Assembly (NCBI GenBank): GCA_021845645.1 | Contig: JAJZVM010000144.1 | Coordinates: forward strand, 1 to 10,684 | DNA length: 10,684 nt | From: Bacillota bacterium | GTDB lineage: Bacteria > Bacillota_E > JAJZYS01 > JAJYTV01 | Direction of reading: 5' to 3' | The notes under the pieces: model-generated | What the model was told of the DNA's origin: nothing | Seen by the model: only the letters and a program-made list of their open reading frames with translations | Databases searched by the model: none | Made by a program: the position numbers and the translations under genes | Part shown: positions 5,184 through 10,684 of the stretch, piece after piece | Position numbering within the stretch: position 1 is the stretch's first letter | Layout: the number at the start of each line of letters is the position of its first letter

Positions 5184-6473
5184 ATGTCCCGTATCCTGGC
5201 CGCAGCCATGTCCGAACACCTGGGCGAGGAGATCGTGCTCAAGGGCTGGCTGTCCCAGCTGCGCGAACTCAGAGCCCTCTCGTTCCTGCTCCTGCGCGAC
5301 CGAAGTGGCACCGCGCAGGTGGTGCTGCGCGATCCGGGAATGATTCAGCGGCTCGCTGAGTTGCCGCGGGAGTCGGTGCTCGAAGTGCGAGGCAGGGTTG
5401 CCCAGCGCGGCGACGGTCGGCCTGGTGGAGAGCTGCACGACCCCGAGATCCGCCTGCTCGCCGCCGCATCCGAATCCCCGCCCTTCGACCTCTTCCGTCC
5501 GGAGCTCAACCTGCCGCTCCCCACAATGCTCGACTACGCGCCCGTCTCGCTCCGCCACCCCAGGCGCAGGGCCGTGATCGAGCTGGCCGCCGCGGCCGCG
5601 CACGGCTTCCGGCAGAGCCTGCGCGACAGGGGCTTCGTCGAGATCCACACGCCGAAGCTCGTCGAGGCCGCAACCGAGGGCGGCGCCAACGTGTTTCCCG
5701 TCGCCTACTTCGAGCGCACGGCCTACCTGGCGCAGAGCCCGCAGTTCTACAAGCAGATGATGGTCGGGGTGCTCGAGCGAGTCTTCGAGGTGGGACCCGT
5801 GTTCCGCGCCGAACCCCACGACACGCCCCGCCACTTGAACGAATACGTCTCTCTCGACGCAGAGATGGGTTTCATCGCGGACCACCGCGACGTGATGGCG
5901 ATGCTGCGCAACGTGATCGCAGGCATGCTCGGGGAGGTCGAGCGCGCGACGCGGCCAGAGCTTGACCTGCTTGGCGTCGAACTCCCGGTAGTGCCGGACG
6001 AAATCCCCGTCCTGCACTTCACGGCGGCAGAGCGGCTCCTCGGCGCAGCCGGGGCGTCCGGCGGCGACCTCTCCGCGGCTGACGAGGCTGCGCTGGGAGC
6101 CTGGGCCCGGCGCGAGCATGCGTCGGAATTCCTCTTCGTCGAGGGCTATCCCGCCGACCAGCGACCCTTCTACACCCACCCGGATCCCGAGCGGCCGGGC
6201 TTCACCCGCGGCTTCGACCTGCTCTTCCGCGGCCAGGAACTCGTCACCGGCGGCCAGCGCCTGCACCGCTACGAAGACTACCTCGCCGCGCTCGCGGCGC
6301 GGCACCTCGATGCGGCCCCCTTCGCAGGCTACCTGCAGGCCTTCCGGTTCGGCATGCCGCCGCACGGCGGGTTCGCCATCGGTCTCGAGCGCTTTGTTGC
6401 ACGCCTCACCGGCCTGCAGAACATCCGCCTGGCTACGCTGTTCCCGCGGGACCTCACCCGCCTCTCCCCCTGA
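5184..6473 (+). CDS. aspS: aspartyl-tRNA synthetase, archaeal/AspS2 type (probably non-discriminating)
   Basis: This class II synthetase of 429 residues attaches aspartate to tRNA in the cytoplasm. The N-terminal OB-fold (about 15-95; VLKGWLSQLRELRALSFLLLRD) binds the anticodon. The catalytic core has the substrate loop QSPQFYKQMMV (184-194), motif 2 GPVFRAE..RHLNEY (204-221), DLLFRGQEL (345-353), GGQRLHR (356-362) and motif 3 GMPPHGGFAIGLERF (390-404), ending with NIR..LFPRD. It lacks the large insertion of standard bacterial AspRS (about 590 residues), so it is the short archaeal/genomic type. In bacteria these commonly also charge tRNA(Asn) for amidation by GatCAB. The GAC T-box upstream supports Asp over Asn specificity of the gene. 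Start ATG 5184 has GGAGG 7 nt upstream; frame-compatible earlier starts lie inside the T-box. Whether it is non-discriminating is inferred from family. Confidence 0.95.
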   Translation: MSRILAAAMSEHLGEEIVLKGWLSQLRELRALSFLLLRDRSGTAQVVLRDPGMIQRLAELPRESVLEVRGRVAQRGDGRPGGELHDPEIRLLAAASESPPFDLFRPELNLPLPTMLDYAPVSLRHPRRRAVIELAAAAAHGFRQSLRDRGFVEIHTPKLVEAATEGGANVFPVAYFERTAYLAQSPQFYKQMMVGVLERVFEVGPVFRAEPHDTPRHLNEYVSLDAEMGFIADHRDVMAMLRNVIAGMLGEVERATRPELDLLGVELPVVPDEIPVLHFTAAERLLGAAGASGGDLSAADEAALGAWARREHASEFLFVEGYPADQRPFYTHPDPERPGFTRGFDLLFRGQELVTGGQRLHRYEDYLAALAARHLDAAPFAGYLQAFRFGMPPHGGFAIGLERFVARLTGLQNIRLATLFPRDLTRLSP

Positions 6474-6483
6474 GCCGCGAGCC

Positions 6484-6513
6484 TGTACCGAGGTACAACC
6501 GCCGCACTGTACC
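6484..6513. promoter_or_regulatory. TGTACC repeat cluster, candidate operator for the MFS pair
   Basis: TGTACC (6484-6489), spacer GA, GGTACA (6492-6497) form a perfect 6-2-6 palindrome, and a third direct TGTACC lies at 6508-6513, exactly 24 bp from the first. The cluster sits in the 98-bp gap between aspS and the first tandem MFS gene. No clear promoter hexamers accompany it. Another TGTACC lies at 1347-1352, upstream of the other MFS gene, which may be coincidence. Confidence 0.4.
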
Positions 6514-6571
6514 GCGGCCCATGGCCCGACGCCGCCTCCCACCCTACCCTGAAAACGGAGGGAGGCGGCGA

Positions 6572-7810
6572 ATGGGCATCATCATGCGGTACCGGGGCTT
6601 CCGCGCCGTGTGGCTTGGCCAGCTGTTCTCCCAGCTCGGCAACGCGGTCTTCATGATCATGGCGCTCTGGGAGATCCAGCTCCGCCAACCGCAGCTCCTC
6701 GCGGTGGCCGGGCTAGCCATGGTCCTGCCCTCGTTGCTCGCCGCCTTTGGCGGCGTCTTCGTCGACCGCAGCCATCCGGGACGGCTGATGCTCTGGACCG
6801 ACATCCTGCGCGGAGTCGCCGTCGCTCTCGGCCTGATGTGCCTCCTGCTGCCGGGCAGCCTCGACATCGTGGCGATCGCTCTGATCGCGGTGAACAGCCT
6901 TGGCGTGGCCCTGTTCGGCCCTGCCGAGATGGTCGTCGTGCCGCGCCTCGTCGCAGCTGCTGACCTGGCGGGTGCGAACGGCCTCTACAGCCTGACGTCT
7001 CAGCTCTCGAGCGCCATCGGCTCGGCGATCGGCGGAGCCGCGATCGTCGCGGTAGGCGTCGCCTGGGTCTTCGGCTTCGACATGGTGTCGTTCTGGATCT
7101 CCGCAGCGGCGATCCTGCTGATGCTGCAGACCTTCACTTGGCATCCCGCAGAGCGCCAAGCGCAGCAGGCCCAGGCAACGAGCTTCGGCGGGAGCATGCG
7201 CCAGGGCTTCGCGGGACTGCGCACCCTGCCAGGCATCCTGCCCCTCACGCCGGCCGTCCTCGTCGCAAACTTCGCGTTTACGGCCGCGTTTACGATGCTC
7301 CCCTACTGGATCCACCACATCCTCGGCGCCGATGCGGTGGACTACGGCCTGATCGATGCGGCCTGGGCGGCTGGGCTCGTGCTCGGGAGCCTGCTCGCGG
7401 GCAGGCTCGGCTCCTTGAAACTGCGCACGACAAGTGCTCTGATGTTCGCGGGACAGTCGCTGCTGACGCTGCTCTTCCCATTTGCCGGCGCGAGCCCGCT
7501 GGCGGCGGCGGTTCTGTTCCTCGCAGGTGTCGCCAACGGTGTGGCGAACGCGCTGCTGTTCACCATGATGCAGCGCCTCACGCCAGAGAATCTGCGGGGA
7601 CGCGTGTTCGGGGTGTTATTCACCCTGTTCGGCCTCGCGAACCCGCTCGGCTCCCTGGCCGCTGGGCTCGCCCTAGGCCATTTGCCGCTCGCCTGGTCCT
7701 GGTACGCCTCTGGACTCGCCTGCATCTGGTTGACCGCGGCCATTTGGGCCAGCGTGCCGGACGACATCGCCGCCGAAGGTGCGGAGGCGGCCGTACCCGG
7801 CGCAATTTGA
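6572..7810 (+). CDS. MFS exporter of the DHA3 / macrolide-efflux type, first of a tandem pair
   Basis: A 412-residue, 12-helix major facilitator protein. The N-terminus RYRGFRAVWLGQLFSQLGNA (6-25) and the loop GGVFVDRSHPGRLML (60-74) are typical of the DHA3/MFS_3 drug efflux group (Mef, EntS-like proteins). Later marks are ANGLYSLTSQLSSAIGSAIGG, PYWIHHIL and ENLRGRVFGVLFTLFGLANP. It should export a hydrophobic drug or metabolite using the proton gradient; substrate unknown. I chose ATG 6572 because GGAGGGAGG (6558-6565, spacing 6) precedes it and it gives the family N-terminus; an in-frame ATG at 6521 lacks those features. It lies 98 bp after aspS, behind the TGTACC repeats, and is followed by a paralogue of identical length, so it is most likely the product of a tandem duplication. 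Confidence 0.92.
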   Translation: MGIIMRYRGFRAVWLGQLFSQLGNAVFMIMALWEIQLRQPQLLAVAGLAMVLPSLLAAFGGVFVDRSHPGRLMLWTDILRGVAVALGLMCLLLPGSLDIVAIALIAVNSLGVALFGPAEMVVVPRLVAAADLAGANGLYSLTSQLSSAIGSAIGGAAIVAVGVAWVFGFDMVSFWISAAAILLMLQTFTWHPAERQAQQAQATSFGGSMRQGFAGLRTLPGILPLTPAVLVANFAFTAAFTMLPYWIHHILGADAVDYGLIDAAWAAGLVLGSLLAGRLGSLKLRTTSALMFAGQSLLTLLFPFAGASPLAAAVLFLAGVANGVANALLFTMMQRLTPENLRGRVFGVLFTLFGLANPLGSLAAGLALGHLPLAWSWYASGLACIWLTAAIWASVPDDIAAEGAEAAVPGAI

Positions 7811-7880
7811 GCGGCTCAAGGCGCACCTGCGAGATGCCGCCCCAGGACATTCCGGACACCAGCCGCGCCAGATGACCCCC

Positions 7881-7891
7881 GAGGAGAGGAG
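7881..7891 (+). promoter_or_regulatory. Shine-Dalgarno site that selects an ATC start for the second MFS gene
   Basis: GAGGAGAGGAG contains two good anti-16S matches. The AGGAG at 7887-7891 leaves 8 nt to ATC 7900, ideal spacing. The same element is 2 nt from ATC 7894, 20 nt from CTG 7912 and about 95 nt from the first in-frame ATG (7987), so only 7900 fits. Confidence 0.6.
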
Positions 7892-7899
7892 CGATCCAG

Positions 7900-9138
7900 A
7901 TCGGCATCATCCTGCGCTACCGGAACTTCCGAGCCGTCTGGCTGGGCCAGCTCTTTTCGCAGTTCGGCAACGCCGTCTTTCTCATCATGTCCCTCTGGGA
8001 GATCCAGCTGCAGAGGCCCGCGCTCCTCTCGGTCGCGGGAGTCGCGATGGTGTTGCCGACGCTGCTCGCCGCCTTCGGCGGCGTATTTGTGGACCGCCAT
8101 CACCCCATCCGCCTGATGCTCTGGACCGATGTGCTGCGCGGTGTGGCCGTAGCGCTCGGACTGCTTCTTCTTCTCCTGCCGGGCAGCCTGGCGGCCGTCA
8201 CCATCGCGCTGATTGCAGTGAACAGCCTGGGGGTGGCGCTCTTCGGGCCTGCCGAGATGGTCGTCATTCCGCGACTGGTCACCGACCAGGACCTCGCCGG
8301 GGCGAACGGCGTCTACAACCTCACCTTCCAACTCGCGAACGCCATAGGTGCCGCCATCGGCGGTGCGGCAATCGTCGCGATCGGCGTCGCCTGGGTGTTC
8401 GGCTTCGACATGGTCTCCTTTTGGATTTCCGCGGCGGCGATCCTGTTCGTGCTCAGGACGTTCACATGGGCGCCCAAGGGGCCTCCGTCCAACGGGGAAC
8501 CGGCGCAAAGCTTCTCCGAGAGCATGCGCGAAGGTTTCGCGGCGCTGCGCCGCACGCCGGTTGTGTTGCCGGTGCTGCCGGCCGCTCTCGCGATCAACTT
8601 CGCGTTCATGGCCGCCTTCACCATGCTGCCGTACTGGATCCACCATGTCCTCGGCGGCGGGGCCGTCAGCTACGGCCTCGTCGATGCCGCCTGGGCCGCC
8701 GGCCTTGTGGCGGGCAGTCTGCTCGCCGGCCGCGTCGGCGCCTGGGGGCTGAGACGGGCCTTGACCTCGATGTTCGGCGTCGAGGCCCTGCTGATGATCT
8801 TTTTCCCCTTTGCCCCTACGGCCGTTCTGGCCGCGGCGACGCTGCTTGTGGCGGGCATGGCCAACGGCATCGGCAACGCCTTGACATTCACGATGCTGCA
8901 GCGTCTGATCCCGGAGGACCTGCGCGGGCGGGTCTTTGGCGTCGTCTTCACGCTCTTCGGCCTCGCGAACCCGTTCGGCTCCTTGGCTGCGGGCCTCGCC
9001 TTGCACCACCTGCCACTGGCCTGGTCCTGGTACGCATCCGGCGTCGCCGGCCTGTGGGTTGTCGTGGCGATCTGGCGCCACTTGCCAGCCGATCTCGGGG
9101 ACGGGACGGCAGCAGAAGGCGAGCAGGTCACAGGCTGA
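7900..9138 (+). CDS. MFS exporter of the DHA3 / macrolide-efflux type, second of a tandem pair, with no canonical start codon
   Basis: This paralogue of the preceding gene shares nearly all its N-terminus (IGIILRYRNFRAVWLGQLFS) and the loop GGVFVDRHHPIRLML; by eye, 48 of 60 residues match over positions 31-90. From ATC 7900, aligned to the ATG of the first gene, the frame is 413 codons, exactly the same as its neighbour. No ATG, GTG or TTG occurs in frame between the stop at 7873-7875 and ATG 7987. Starting at ATG 7987 would remove 29 residues, most of helix 1, although that part is conserved in protein sequence. A well-placed Shine-Dalgarno (7887-7891) precedes ATC. Role: proton-driven export, substrate unknown. 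It ends 72 bp before marR. The transporter identity is secure; the true start (ATC, CTG 7912, ATG 7987, or a sequence error) is not. Confidence 0.88.
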   Translation: MGIILRYRNFRAVWLGQLFSQFGNAVFLIMSLWEIQLQRPALLSVAGVAMVLPTLLAAFGGVFVDRHHPIRLMLWTDVLRGVAVALGLLLLLLPGSLAAVTIALIAVNSLGVALFGPAEMVVIPRLVTDQDLAGANGVYNLTFQLANAIGAAIGGAAIVAIGVAWVFGFDMVSFWISAAAILFVLRTFTWAPKGPPSNGEPAQSFSESMREGFAALRRTPVVLPVLPAALAINFAFMAAFTMLPYWIHHVLGGGAVSYGLVDAAWAAGLVAGSLLAGRVGAWGLRRALTSMFGVEALLMIFFPFAPTAVLAAATLLVAGMANGIGNALTFTMLQRLIPEDLRGRVFGVVFTLFGLANPFGSLAAGLALHHLPLAWSWYASGVAGLWVVVAIWRHLPADLGDGTAAEGEQVTG

Positions 9139-9161
9139 GACAAGCGATCTGTTCACGTCCG

Positions 9162-9170
9162 TGCTACACT
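9162..9170 (+). promoter_or_regulatory. extended -10 promoter of the marR-ABC unit
   Basis: TGCTACACT has TG at 9162-9163 and -10 TACACT at 9165-9170 (4 of 6 to consensus), resembling the aspS promoter TGCTATAAT. No -35 is found at normal spacing; GAGACA (9137-9142) is 22 nt away, too far. Transcription would start near 9177, inside the palindrome. Confidence 0.6.
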
Positions 9171-9197
9171 TGATTCGCTAGCCTAGCGAATCAAGTG
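9167..9197. promoter_or_regulatory. perfect 31-bp palindrome, candidate MarR operator
   Basis: Left arm CACTTGATTCGCTAG (9167-9181), one central C (9182), right arm CTAGCGAATCAAGTG (9183-9197): 15 of 15 bases pair. It begins inside the -10 hexamer and ends 13 nt before the marR start codon. MarR dimers bind palindromes of about this kind and usually repress their own promoter, so autorepression by the adjacent regulator is the natural reading. The AT-richer arms stand out from the surrounding sequence. Confidence 0.8.
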
Positions 9198-9210
9198 GCG
9201 GTGATTTCTG

Positions 9211-9657
9211 ATGATCAGGGCCGACGGGATTCAGGAGCTGGACCTTGTTCTCGAGGAGTTCCAGCGCCGCTGGCGGGTGCGCCTGCGCAGGACCATCCGC
9301 GACGCTCTTGGCGACAGCGCGGGCCTCAGGGCCTTCCCCTTGCTGGGGCAGGTCGTCTGCCACGGACCGCTCTCGCCCACCGAACTCGCGCAGCGGCTCG
9401 AACTGCGCACGAGCACCATCGCGGCGCACGTCGACCGCCTTGAGGAGCTCGGCTGGGCGACCCGGGGCGGCAAGGGACGCAAAGGCGTGCTGGTGCGAGC
9501 GACGCCGGAGGGTGAGGCGGCCCACCGCCGCTACCTCGGACTGCGCCGGCAGCTCCTGGGGGAGTTCACCCTGCCCCTCCGCGACGAAGAGGTGCAGGCG
9601 CTGCGGCGCCTGCTCGACGCTCTCGTGCGCGGCCAGAGCGCGGAGGACTCCCAGTGA
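9211..9657 (+). CDS. MarR-family transcriptional regulator
   Basis: The protein has 148 residues, typical for MarR. It has an N-terminal dimerisation helix, a winged helix-turn-helix at about 54-82 (LSPTELAQRLELRTSTIAAH, then VDRLEELGW), a wing at about 87-101 (GGKGRKGVLVRATPEG), and a C-terminal dimerisation helix. It should be a cytoplasmic repressor that releases DNA on binding a small ligand. The ATG 9211 start follows GGTGAT (9200-9205), which matches the 3' end of 16S rRNA. It lies between a pair of MFS exporters and an ABC exporter, and its promoter overlaps a perfect 31-bp palindrome, so it most likely represses itself and the ABC gene. Control of the MFS genes is possible but their upstream region carries a different repeat. 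The stop overlaps the GTG of the next gene. Confidence 0.93.
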   Translation: MIRADGIQELDLVLEEFQRRWRVRLRRTIRDALGDSAGLRAFPLLGQVVCHGPLSPTELAQRLELRTSTIAAHVDRLEELGWATRGGKGRKGVLVRATPEGEAAHRRYLGLRRQLLGEFTLPLRDEEVQALRRLLDALVRGQSAEDSQ

Positions 9658-10684
9658 GCTTCCACGGCCTGGGCGGCTCAGGCATGCGCGGGGTCTGGGA
9701 GCAGAGGCGCTCGTTCGGCTACCTCGAGCAGGGCGGCAGGCCCACCCGCGAGACGGTGACAAGGCTGCTAAGGGTGCTGCGGCCGCACCGCGGCCGCTTG
9801 GCCCTCGCGCTCGGCCTGACCCTCTTCGGCATCCTGCTGGGACTCGTGCCGCCCCTCCTGATGCGGCAGGTCATCGACGTCGCGATCGCCCGCAAGGACG
9901 TCGGCATGCTCGTCTACCTCGCCGCGGGGTTGGTGCTCTTTCCCGCGGCCGGCGCCGTCCTATCGGTCGGCCAGAGCTACCTGAACGCGGTGGTGGCCCA
10001 GGGTGTCATCCACGACCTGCGCGTCGCAATGTACGAGCATGGCCAGAAGCTCGGCATCGACTTCTTCACCCGCACCCCCGGCGGCGAGATCCACTCCCGC
10101 CTCGTCAACGACCTCAACGCGGTGCAGCAGGTGCTCGGTACGATCCTCACAGGCTTTTTCGTCAACGTCATGACGATCGTGCTGACCCTCGCACTGATGT
10201 TCACCCTGAACTGGCAGCTGTCGCTTCTCAGCATGGTCGTGCTGCCCGCCTTCGCGCTGCCGGTGCTGAGCTTCGGGCGCCGCACCTACGACGCGATCTC
10301 GCGCACGCAGGAGAGCCTGTCGCACCTCACCGCCCACCTGGAAGAAACGTTGACGCTGTCCGGCATCGTGGTGGTGAAGAGCTTCGGCACACGGCGGCGC
10401 GAGGCGGAGCGCATGCGTGCCCTCAGCGACGAGGTGCGGCGCAACCAGATCGCCCAGGGCATGATCGGGCGCTGGCTCGGCCTTGTCTTCTCGACCATGT
10501 CGGCGGTCGGGCCGGCTCTGCTCTACGGCTACGGCGGCTACCTGGTGATCCGCGGTTCGGTGCAGATCGGCACGATCGTCGCCTTTGCCACGTATCTCGT
10601 GCAGCTCTACAGCCCCGCATCGTCGCTCGCAGGCTCGAACACCACACTGCTCGGCGGCCTCGCGCTGTTCGACCGGATCTTCCA
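9654..10684 (+). CDS. ABC exporter, membrane domain (MsbA/BmrA-like half-transporter), cut by right window edge
   Basis: The frame from GTG 9654 runs 343 codons without a stop to the window end. Start evidence: GGAGG at 9642-9646 with 7-nt spacing, and a GTGA overlap with the marR stop that implies translational coupling; ATG 9684 is a weaker alternative. The residues match the type-IV ABC exporter membrane domain: LLRVLRPHRGRLALAL, PPLLMRQVIDVAI, DLRVAMYEHGQKLGIDFFTR (121-140), then GGEIHSRLVNDLNAVQQVLG (143-162), HLEETLTLSGIVVVKSFG and FATYLVQLYSPASSL. Helices lie at about 46-70, 85-105, 160-182, 188-206, 270-292 and 303-322. The ATPase domain would follow beyond the window. In complete form it should dimerise (with itself or a following partner) to export drugs or lipids. 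Substrate unknown. Confidence 0.93.
   Translation, partial: MSFHGLGGSGMRGVWEQRRSFGYLEQGGRPTRETVTRLLRVLRPHRGRLALALGLTLFGILLGLVPPLLMRQVIDVAIARKDVGMLVYLAAGLVLFPAAGAVLSVGQSYLNAVVAQGVIHDLRVAMYEHGQKLGIDFFTRTPGGEIHSRLVNDLNAVQQVLGTILTGFFVNVMTIVLTLALMFTLNWQLSLLSMVVLPAFALPVLSFGRRTYDAISRTQESLSHLTAHLEETLTLSGIVVVKSFGTRRREAERMRALSDEVRRNQIAQGMIGRWLGLVFSTMSAVGPALLYGYGGYLVIRGSVQIGTIVAFATYLVQLYSPASSLAGSNTTLLGGLALFDRIF

Noticed and set aside
5076..6542. Long open frame on the reverse strand across aspS (488 codons)
   Set aside because: It is antisense to a clearly recognised AspRS and its T-box. The product is rich in Arg, Gly, Glu and His with no family features, as expected from GC-rich third positions.
7779..9173. 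Long forward and reverse open frames overlapping the second MFS gene (464 and 446 codons)
   Set aside because: Both are shadows of the MFS frame. The MFS reading is supported by near-identity with its tandem paralogue.
1..10684. CRISPR arrays, tRNA or rRNA genes, insertion sequences, attachment sites
   Set aside because: No regularly spaced repeats, no cloverleaf or rRNA signature, and no transposase or integrase motifs were found on reading both strands.

Overview
The window is very GC-rich throughout. It carries a canonical T-box leader and strong purine-rich Shine-Dalgarno sites, and codes for an archaeal/genomic-type aspartyl-tRNA synthetase and a PolX-family protein. This suggests a high-GC member of the Bacillota (or a neighbouring thermophilic or Gram-positive lineage). 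The assignment is inferred from gene content, and no species is claimed.

Layout. Positions 1-848 (+) hold the end of an ECF-type sigma factor gene, possibly frameshifted, and an overlapping gene for a single-pass membrane protein that looks like its anti-sigma partner. A strong GC hairpin follows at 880-903. Positions 849-1432 contain no convincing full gene, only a short reverse-strand frame and RNA-like inverted repeats. A YnfM-like MFS exporter gene (1433-2629, +) converges on a reverse-strand pair: a PolX-like protein (start 4842, stop 3232) and a small four-helix CopD-like membrane protein (start 3164, stop 2646).

The divergent region 4843-5183 is the best regulatory region in the window. 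It has a perfect extended -10 (TGCTATAAT), then a complete T-box leader: Stem I with a GAC (Asp) specifier, an antiterminator with a UGGC bulge fitting a G73 tRNA, and a competing hairpin. The leader sits directly upstream of an aspartyl-tRNA synthetase gene of the archaeal/AspS2 type (5184-6473), so charging of tRNA(Asp) is read by the leader of the enzyme that charges it.

Positions 6572-9138 hold two tandem paralogous MFS exporters of the DHA3/macrolide-efflux type, each 412 codons long. The second appears to have lost its ATG: the position equivalent to the first gene's start is ATC, with a well-spaced Shine-Dalgarno in front of it. Next come a MarR-family regulator (9211-9657) and an ABC exporter half-transporter cut by the window end (from 9654), overlapping by GTGA. 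A perfect 31-bp palindrome overlaps the -10 of the marR promoter and is a clear candidate for an autoregulatory operator. Together 6474-10684 reads as a drug/toxic-compound efflux island.

The observations most worth following up are the missing start codon of the second MFS gene, the Asp T-box on an AspS2-type synthetase, the PolX protein whose polymerase palm has lost its catalytic aspartate motif while the PHP nuclease is intact, and the MarR palindrome.
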